Positions 1 to 4,593 of a DNA stretch of 7,912 nucleotides are shown here, one piece after another. Under the pieces are notes generated by a model. It saw only the letters and a program-made list of their open reading frames with translations. It had not been told where the DNA came from and did not search any database. The DNA is from Myxococcales bacterium. GTDB lineage: Bacteria > Myxococcota > Myxococcia > Myxococcales > Anaeromyxobacteraceae. A program made the position numbers and the translations under genes. The first letter of the stretch is position 1, and each line of letters starts with the position of its first letter. The stretch lies in contig JAJZTO010000119.1 in assembly GCA_021848865.1 (NCBI GenBank), forward strand, positions 1 to 7,912. The letters are read 5' to 3'.

Positions 1-35
1 CAATGGGCGGGACCCGCTGCACGCGGGCCTGCACC

Positions 36-40
36 GGAGG
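36..40 (+). promoter_or_regulatory. Shine-Dalgarno site of panB
   Basis: A perfect GGAGG lies 5 nt before the ATG at 46. It fixes that ATG as the panB start even though the reading frame stays open to the left edge of the window. It is one of only two strong ribosome-binding sites in the window; the other precedes pckG. Confidence 0.85.
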
Positions 41-45
41 TCGAG

Positions 46-957
46 ATGTCCAGCCAGCCCGCCCCGCGCAAGCGGGTCACCGTCAACGATTTCCAGAAGA
101 TGAAGGCGGCGGGCGAGAAGATCGCCGTGGTCACCGCCTACGACGCCACCGCCGCGCGCCTCGTCGACGCGGCCGGCGTGGACTGCATCCTGGTCGGCGA
201 CTCCCTGGGGATGGTGTTCCAGGGACAGGACTCCACGCTGCCGGTGACGCTGGAGCAGATGATCTACCACACCGCCTCGGTGCGCCGCGGGCTGGCGCGC
301 GCCGGCGGCGGGCGGGCCCACCTGGTCGGCGACCTCCCCTTCGGCAGCTACCAGGCCAGCGCCGACGAGGCGGTGCGCAGCGCCGCCCGGCTGCTGGCCG
401 AGGGCGGGGCCGAGGCGGTGAAGCTGGAGGGCGGGCGCGACTTCGCCGAGGTGGTGCGCCGGGTGGTGCGGGCCGGCATCCCGGTGATGGGCCACGTCGG
501 CCTCACCCCGCAGTCGGTCCACAAGCTGGGCGGCTACCTGGTGCAGGGCAAGGACGAGGAGCGGGCCCGGCAGCTGCTGCGCGACGCCCAGGAGCTCGAG
601 GCCGCCGGCTGCTACGCCATCGTGCTGGAGTGCATCCCGTCGGAGCTGGCCCGCTTCATGACCGGCCGCCTCTCCATCCCCACCATCGGCATCGGCGCCG
701 GGCCGGACTGCGACGGCCAGGTGCTGGTGCTGAACGACCTCATCGGGCTCGACGAGAGCTTCAAGCCCAAGTTCGTGAAGCGCTTCGGCGCGGTGGGCCA
801 GGCGGTGTCGGCGGCCGTCGGCGCCTACGTGCGCGAGGTGCGGGAGCAGGCCTTCCCGGCCGAGGAGCACGGCTTCCACGCCCCGTCGCTGCGGCTGCTG
901 CACGCCGTGGACGAGGATCCCCGCGACGACGCCCAGGTGGTCGGCGCGCCGGTCTAG
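46..957 (+). CDS. panB: 3-methyl-2-oxobutanoate hydroxymethyltransferase (PanB)
   Basis: This cytoplasmic enzyme transfers a hydroxymethyl group from 5,10-methylene-tetrahydrofolate to alpha-ketoisovalerate, giving ketopantoate, the first committed step of pantothenate and CoA synthesis. The 303-residue product is a (beta/alpha)8 barrel of the family. Visible motifs are VTAYDA (29-34), VGDSLGM (50-56) with D52 as the likely Mg ligand, GDLPFGSY (95-102) with the second ligand D96, VKLEGG (125-130), GHVGLTPQ (149-156), LECIP (194-198) with the likely catalytic E195, and GIGAGPDCDGQVLV (215-228). By alignment from memory these match E. coli D45, D84, K112/E114, H136 and E181. The start is set by GGAGG at 36-40. 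The protein is longer than the roughly 264-residue E. coli enzyme: about 25 residues follow the usual EEHGFH end, and the N-terminus is slightly longer. panC follows after 39 bp, so the two are probably expressed together, although panC may also have its own promoter. The identification is secure. Confidence 0.97.
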   Translation: MSSQPAPRKRVTVNDFQKMKAAGEKIAVVTAYDATAARLVDAAGVDCILVGDSLGMVFQGQDSTLPVTLEQMIYHTASVRRGLARAGGGRAHLVGDLPFGSYQASADEAVRSAARLLAEGGAEAVKLEGGRDFAEVVRRVVRAGIPVMGHVGLTPQSVHKLGGYLVQGKDEERARQLLRDAQELEAAGCYAIVLECIPSELARFMTGRLSIPTIGIGAGPDCDGQVLVLNDLIGLDESFKPKFVKRFGAVGQAVSAAVGAYVREVREQAFPAEEHGFHAPSLRLLHAVDEDPRDDAQVVGAPV

Positions 958-958
958 C

Positions 959-987
959 TTCCCGCCGCGGCCGCGCTGGCCTACAGT
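959..987 (+). promoter_or_regulatory. Possible internal promoter before panC
   Basis: A TACAGT box at 982-987 fits the TANNNT form of a -10 element. A weak TTCCCG at 959-964 sits 17 nt upstream, where a -35 box would be. Transcription starting 7 nt after the box would begin near 994, leaving only about 3 nt before the panC ATG at 997. No Shine-Dalgarno sequence is visible between panB and panC. This is inference from motif and spacing; in DNA this GC-rich such hexamers can also arise by chance. Confidence 0.3.
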
Positions 988-996
988 GCCGCTCCC

Positions 997-1872
997 ATGG
1001 CCGGCCCCAAGCTCATCCGCGATCCGCGCGCCTGGCAGGCGTTCTGCCGCGGGGCCCGCGGGCGCGGCGCCCGCATCGCCCTGGTCCCGACCATGGGCTT
1101 CCTGCACCAGGGCCACCTCTCGCTGATGCGGGAGGCGCGCCGCCTCGCCGACGCCGCCCCGCCCGCCGCCGGCCCCCACCTGGCGCTCGCCTCCATCTTC
1201 GTGAACCCGGCGCAGTTCGGCCCCCGCGAGGACCTGGCCCGCTACCCGCGCGACCTCGACGGCGACCTCGCGAAGTGCGCCTCCGCGGGGATCGACGCGG
1301 TGCTGGCGCCGGAGCCGGCCGACGTCTACCGCCCGGACCACCAGAGCTGGGTGGAGGTCGGGCCCATCGCGGAGGGGCTGTGCGGTGCCTCCCGGCCGGG
1401 CCACTTCCGCGGCGTGGCCACGGTGGTGCTGAAGCTCCTGCACCTCTCCCTGCCGGACGTCGCGCTCTTCGGCGAGAAGGACTGGCAGCAACTTCAAGTC
1501 GTCCGCACCATGGTCCGCGACCTCGACCTGGACGTGGAGATCCGCGGGATGCCCATCGTCCGGGAGCCGGACGGGCTGGCGCTCTCCTCGCGCAACGCCT
1601 ACCTCGGGCCCGACGAGCGGGCGCGGGCGCTGGCCCTCTCCCGGTCCCTGTCCGGCGCGCGCGACCGGGCGGCGCGCGGCGAGCGCGACGCCTCGGCGCT
1701 GCGGGCGGAGGCGCGCCGGGTGCTGGAGGCGGCGGGGCTGCGGGTGGACTACGTGGAGATCGTCCACCCGGAGACGCTCCGGCCGGTGGAGCGGGCCGTG
1801 CCCGGGAGCCGGATGCTGGTCGCCGCCTTCGCCGGCACCACCCGGCTCATCGACAACCTGGGCCTGCCGTGA
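997..1872 (+). CDS. panC: Pantothenate synthetase (pantoate--beta-alanine ligase, PanC)
   Basis: This cytoplasmic ligase activates pantoate with ATP to pantoyl-adenylate and joins it to beta-alanine, the last step of pantothenate synthesis. The 291-residue length is normal for the family. The Rossmann-type nucleotidyltransferase signature is clear: VPTMGFLHQGH (30-40, HxGH motif at 37-40), IFVNPAQF (67-74), RYPR (82-85), SRPGHFRGVATVV (132-144), FGEKDWQQL (158-166) and DGLALSSRN (192-200), the KMSKS-like ATP loop. Compared with E. coli PanC from memory, a Pro/Ala-rich insertion of about 9 residues lies around residues 53-62, just before the SIFVNP strand. The ATG at 997 is chosen because the conserved N-terminal part follows directly; no Shine-Dalgarno sequence precedes it. 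Its stop codon overlaps the GTG start of smpB. The substrate comes from PanB and a ketopantoate reductase, which is not in this window. Confidence 0.97.
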   Translation: MAGPKLIRDPRAWQAFCRGARGRGARIALVPTMGFLHQGHLSLMREARRLADAAPPAAGPHLALASIFVNPAQFGPREDLARYPRDLDGDLAKCASAGIDAVLAPEPADVYRPDHQSWVEVGPIAEGLCGASRPGHFRGVATVVLKLLHLSLPDVALFGEKDWQQLQVVRTMVRDLDLDVEIRGMPIVREPDGLALSSRNAYLGPDERARALALSRSLSGARDRAARGERDASALRAEARRVLEAAGLRVDYVEIVHPETLRPVERAVPGSRMLVAAFAGTTRLIDNLGLP

Positions 1873-2354
1873 AGCGGCGCGGCGGCGCGGCCGGCCCCCC
1901 CGAGGGCGCGCGGGTGGTGGTGCAGAACCGGAAGGCCCGGCACGACTTCGACATCGAGGAGCGGATCGAGGCGGGGCTGGCGCTCACCGGCAGCGAGGTG
2001 AAGTCGCTGCGGGCCGGCAACGTGGCCCTGGCCGACGCCTACGCCATGGTGAAGGGGGACGAGCTCATCCTGGCGAGCTGCCGCATCGGCGAGTACCAGC
2101 CGGCCTCCTGGACCGGCCACGCGCCGCTGCGCGACCGCAAGCTGCTGCTGCACCGCGCCGAGATCGAGAAGCTGCGCGGCAAGGTGGAGCGCAGCGGCTA
2201 CACCCTGGTGCCGCTCTCCATCTACTTCAAGGAGGGGTGGGCCAAGGTGGAGCTGGCGCTGGCGCGGGGGCGCACCCACGGCGACCGGCGCCAGGCCATC
2301 GCCGAGCGCGAGACCCGGCGCGAGCTGGACCGCGCCCTGTCGCGCCGCCGCTGA
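1869..2354 (+). CDS. smpB: SsrA (tmRNA)-binding protein SmpB
   Basis: SmpB binds tmRNA, carries it to stalled ribosomes and mimics the missing mRNA codon in trans-translation. The family signature is plain: NRKARHDFDIEE (20-31), EAGLALTGSEVKSLRAG (34-50), RDRKLLLH (88-95), GYTLVPLSIYFKEGWAKVE (110-128) and the basic tail GRTHGDRRQAIAERE (134-148). With the GTG at 1869 the product is 161 residues, close to the 160 of E. coli SmpB. This GTG overlaps the panC TGA (GTGA), which suggests translational coupling, but no ribosome-binding site is seen. Three in-frame GTG codons at 1914, 1917 and 1920 are alternatives; a GAGG at 1902-1905 lies 8 nt before 1914, which would give 146 residues and still keep the whole core. 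In the tail, the position before the DKR motif (His in E. coli) is Gly138, and DKR reads DRR. No tmRNA gene is present in the window. Confidence 0.95.
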   Translation: MKRRGGAAGPPEGARVVVQNRKARHDFDIEERIEAGLALTGSEVKSLRAGNVALADAYAMVKGDELILASCRIGEYQPASWTGHAPLRDRKLLLHRAEIEKLRGKVERSGYTLVPLSIYFKEGWAKVELALARGRTHGDRRQAIAERETRRELDRALSRRR

Positions 2355-2359
2355 CGCGC

Positions 2360-2393
2360 GGCGGCGGGCGGACCGCCCGGGAGGCGGGCCGCC
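2360..2393 (+). terminator. Possible smpB transcription-termination hairpin
   Basis: GGCGGC at 2360-2365 can pair with GCCGCC at 2388-2393, and inside it CCGCC (2373-2377) can pair with GGCGG (2383-2387). It begins 6 nt after the smpB stop codon. There is no downstream T-tract, so it is not a classical intrinsic terminator, and in DNA this GC-rich such pairings are common. It is reported only because of its position. Confidence 0.3.
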
Positions 2394-2517
2394 GGGCGCA
2401 CCGTCCCTGATTCACGACGGGTGACGCACCGTCCGTGCGCCGGCCATCCCACGCCGGCGGGGAAGGTGCGCGGCCGCGCACACGCCGGCGCGCACCCGCA
2501 CAGGCCCGGGCGGGCGA

Positions 2518-2546
2518 CTGGCGCGAGGCGTCCGCGGTGATACCGT
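2518..2546 (+). promoter_or_regulatory. Possible extended -10 promoter of the HD gene
   Basis: TGATACCGT at 2538-2546 combines a TGN extension with a TANNNT -10 box (2541-2546). CTGGCG at 2518-2523 lies 17 nt upstream as a poor -35 match; an extended -10 tolerates a weak -35. A start 7 nt after the box falls on 2553, exactly the first base of the GTG start codon, so the mRNA may have no leader. This is inferred from sequence alone. Confidence 0.4.
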
Positions 2547-2552
2547 GAGAGC

Positions 2553-3458
2553 GTGCCGAGCGACCGCATCGCCGTGGTGCGCGATCTCACCGACTGCCAG
2601 GGCCGGATCCTGGCGCGCCGGGGCGAGGAGCTCTCGGCGCAGGCGGTGGGCGAGGCGGCGGCGCGGGCGCGGCCGGCGCCGGGCCGGCCGCTCTCCGGCG
2701 CGGTGGTGGCGGAGGACGTCCGCGAGCCCTTCGGCGACCCGGTCTACCGCCACCTCTTCCGCTCGCCGGAGGAGCAGTCGGCGGCGGTGCGCGCCCTCCT
2801 CGCCGCCGAGCTGCCCGAGGTGCTGCACCAGGAGCTGGCCCTGCTGCGCGACCAGGACTGGACGCGCTACCGGCACGGCATCGCCACCGCCCTGATCGCC
2901 GCCCGGATGCTGCGCGCGGCCGTCGGCGAGGCCCGGGCGGTGCCGGACCTCGCCGGCGCGGCGCTGCTCCACGACCTGGGCATGCGCCACGTGAGGCCGG
3001 AGCTGGTCCGCGCCGGCGTGGCCCTGGACCGGATCACCGCCCTGGAGATCGCCTCCCACCCGGTGCTGGGCGCCTACCACCTGGCGACGGTGCTGGGGCG
3101 CCACCCGGCGGTGGACGCCGCCCTGGGCCACCACTGGCGCAAGGGGCGAGGCTACCCGCGCCTGGCGGTGCCGCCGCCGCGGTCGGTGGAGGTGATCGCG
3201 GTGGCCAGCGGCTTCGCGGCGCTGACCCAGGCGCGCCCGTTCCGCGACGCGCCCTACGACGCCCGCGGCGCCACCGACGTGCTGGTGGGCGACGCCAGCG
3301 CCGGCGAGGCCGACCTGGAGGCGGTGCAGCTGCTGGTGCACGTGCTGCGGGGCGGCCGCGGCGAGGCGCGCCAGGTGGTGTTCGGGCGGGAGCGGGAGGG
3401 CCACGCGCCGCCCGGCAACCGCCACGCGCCGGTGGCCCGGCTGGTGGTCGCGGCCTGA
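2553..3458 (+). CDS. Degenerate HD-GYP-type HD domain protein
   Basis: The 301-residue cytoplasmic protein resembles HD-GYP phosphodiesterases, which hydrolyse cyclic di-GMP or related dinucleotides. An N-terminal stretch (about 7-40, RDLTDCQGRILARRGEEL) resembles the small domain often placed before HD-GYP. The HD core covers about 100-235: H108, HD at 140-141, HP at 169-170, HH at 193-194 and GRGYP at 198-202. Thus most metal-binding histidines and the GYP signature remain. Several hallmarks are lost: HDxGK reads HDLGM (Lys to Met144), HHE reads HHW (W195), and the usual DxFDAL reads SGFAAL (219-224), which removes both aspartates, including a known metal ligand. It may be a weak enzyme, act on another substrate or be a regulatory binding protein. 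No receiver domain, signal peptide or membrane segment is seen. The GTG at 2553 is the likely start; there is no good Shine-Dalgarno sequence, and a promoter-like box lies just upstream. It converges on the DUF971 gene with 6 bp between stops. Confidence 0.85.
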   Translation: MPSDRIAVVRDLTDCQGRILARRGEELSAQAVGEAAARARPAPGRPLSGAVVAEDVREPFGDPVYRHLFRSPEEQSAAVRALLAAELPEVLHQELALLRDQDWTRYRHGIATALIAARMLRAAVGEARAVPDLAGAALLHDLGMRHVRPELVRAGVALDRITALEIASHPVLGAYHLATVLGRHPAVDAALGHHWRKGRGYPRLAVPPPRSVEVIAVASGFAALTQARPFRDAPYDARGATDVLVGDASAGEADLEAVQLLVHVLRGGRGEARQVVFGREREGHAPPGNRHAPVARLVVAA

Positions 3459-3464
3459 GGCGGG

Positions 3465-3812
3465 CTACCCCTTCTCCTGCTGGTCCACGCCGGAGATCCG
3501 CCGCAGCGTCTCCCAGGAGTAGATGCCGCTGCCGTGGCCGTCCGACCAGGAGATCTGGACGGCGTAGCTGCCGACCGGCTTGACCTCGAGCGCGCGGATG
3601 TCGGCGGGGATGGTGGCGGTGTCGAGGATCTTCCGCCCCGTCCCCTCCTCGATGCAGCTGGCGCAGGGGCAGGCGTCCCGCAGCCGCAGCGCCGGGATCA
3701 CCGACAGCACGCCCGGCCAGGCGACGAGGAACTCGTTCTTGTCGTTGATCTCGATGGACTGCGGCGGCTCGGTCACGGCGCGCCGGAAGTGGATCTGGTC
3801 GAGGAGGCCCAT
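3465..3812 (-). CDS. DUF971 (GBBH-like N-terminal domain) protein
   Basis: This 115-residue stand-alone domain belongs to the family also found at the N-terminus of gamma-butyrobetaine hydroxylase and at the C-terminus of some Mrp/HCF101-type iron-sulfur carrier ATPases. Visible marks are LRLRDACPCASCIEE (42-56) with C48, C50 and C53 in a CxCxxC pattern, and WSDGHGSGIYSWETLR (89-104) with H93. In human gamma-butyrobetaine hydroxylase three Cys of the same spacing and one His bind zinc, so a zinc or other metal site is likely here. The function of the stand-alone protein is not established; a link to iron-sulfur or metal handling is inference. The ATG at 3812 gives a plausible N-terminus but lacks a ribosome-binding site; an in-frame GTG at 3776 is an alternative that keeps the whole conserved core. 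It lies 34 bp after the TANGO2-family gene and is probably the last gene of the pckG operon. Confidence 0.88.
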   Translation of the reverse strand: MGLLDQIHFRRAVTEPPQSIEINDKNEFLVAWPGVLSVIPALRLRDACPCASCIEEGTGRKILDTATIPADIRALEVKPVGSYAVQISWSDGHGSGIYSWETLRRISGVDQQEKG

Positions 3813-3846
3813 GGGGGGCGATCCATGGCGGGCGCCGGTCCGCCCG

Positions 3847-4587
3847 TCAAGCCTTTCGGCCGGCCAGCTCGCCGAGCAGCGCCGACCGGTCCTCCCAGGG
3901 CGTGACGCAGGGCGGGCCGTCGGCGACGAACAGCTCCGAGAGCCCCAGGTCCGGCGCCAGCCGGAGCACGAAGGAGGAGCGGGTGCCGTACCGGTCGCCC
4001 AGGTGGAGGCAGGGGAAGGCGCCCGGCGGCTCGCCGTGGGTGGAGAGCAGCTCGCGCAGCCGGTCCGGGGTGGCGTCGAGGGGCCAGTGGGAGCGCACCC
4101 ACTCGCCGCGCGGGCAGCGGCCGAAGGGGTCGCGCTCGGTGACCAGGTGCAGCCCGGGCCCGAGCGCGTCGATCGCGGCGCGGTCGCCGTCCCAGCGCCA
4201 GAGGAAGCCGCCGGCGCCGTCGAGCACCAGCAGGTGGAAGGGGTTGTAGCGTGCCGCGTCGCCGGCCCCGGCCCGCTCCCGGGCCTCGGCCACCGAGCGC
4301 GCCGCCAGCGCCTGGGACACCAGCTCGCCGCGAGAGCGCAGGCCGCGGTCGGGGAAGCGGCCGCCCGGCGCGTGGAAGTTGGTGATGGCGACGAGCAGGC
4401 CGGAGGGGGCCACCCCGGCCCAGGTGCCCCCGGCCTCCCGGTCGCGCGGGGCGGCGGCGCGGCCGCCGCCGGGCAGCTCCCGCAGGGCCCAGCCCTCCGA
4501 GGCCCGGCCCAGCCGCTCGTCGCGGTTGGCGGCCACGACCAGCGGCCAGCGCCGGTCGCCGCCGACGGCGACGGCCACCGTGCACAT
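3847..4587 (-). CDS. TANGO2/NRDE family protein
   Basis: The 246-residue protein starts MCTVAV, carries NRDE at 21-24, GGTWAGV at 53-59, ITNFHAPGG at 68-76 and RSRGELV at 84-90, and has the family's NPFHLL and late GTRSS motifs. This is the NRDE or TANGO2 family, with members from bacteria to human mitochondria. The Cys directly after the initiator Met is a constant feature and suggests an N-terminal-nucleophile-like fold; that mechanism is not proven. Animal members have been linked to heme trafficking and to lipid or CoA metabolism; the bacterial role is unknown. No signal peptide or membrane segment is visible, so it is probably cytoplasmic. The ATG at 4587 is 6 bp after the pckG stop, and an AGGG that overlaps that stop can serve as its ribosome-binding site, which points to coupled translation with pckG. 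Confidence 0.92.
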   Translation of the reverse strand: MCTVAVAVGGDRRWPLVVAANRDERLGRASEGWALRELPGGGRAAAPRDREAGGTWAGVAPSGLLVAITNFHAPGGRFPDRGLRSRGELVSQALAARSVAEARERAGAGDAARYNPFHLLVLDGAGGFLWRWDGDRAAIDALGPGLHLVTERDPFGRCPRGEWVRSHWPLDATPDRLRELLSTHGEPPGAFPCLHLGDRYGTRSSFVLRLAPDLGLSELFVADGPPCVTPWEDRSALLGELAGRKA

Positions 4588-4593
4588 CGCGCC

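Larger units (their letters stand above)
2355..2552. other. Structured GC-rich intergenic region between smpB and the HD gene
   Basis: This 198-bp stretch has no credible gene. It holds several inverted repeats: GGCGGC (2360-2365) with GCCGCC (2388-2393), CCGCC (2373-2377) with GGCGG (2383-2387), CCGTC (2401-2405) with GACGG (2416-2420), and CGCAC (2425-2429) with GTGCG (2435-2439). A 10-bp direct repeat, CGCACCGTCC, occurs at 2397-2406 and 2425-2434. The first hairpins sit just after the smpB stop and may end transcription, but no T-run follows. The right end holds the likely promoter of the next gene. Confidence 0.5.

Noticed and set aside
13..27. A CCCGC/GCGGG inverted repeat with a TGCAC loop before panB
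   Set aside because: Only 5 bp long in GC-rich DNA at the window edge. It could be the end of an upstream terminator, but nothing else supports this.
3..1868. A long in-frame extension of smpB leftwards across panB and panC
   Set aside because: The upstream part is a shadow of panB and panC with low-complexity Arg/Gly/Pro sequence. Similarity to SmpB begins only after the GTG at 1869.
2355..2552. A possible tmRNA (ssrA) or other structured RNA gene next to smpB
   Set aside because: The gap is too short for a standard tmRNA, shows no tRNA-like ends or tag-coding frame, and its pairings are short ones expected in DNA this GC-rich.
2412..3425. A 337-codon minus-strand frame opposite the HD gene
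   Set aside because: Its translation is rich in His, Arg, Gly and Val with no recognisable motif, while the opposite strand carries the HD-GYP signature.
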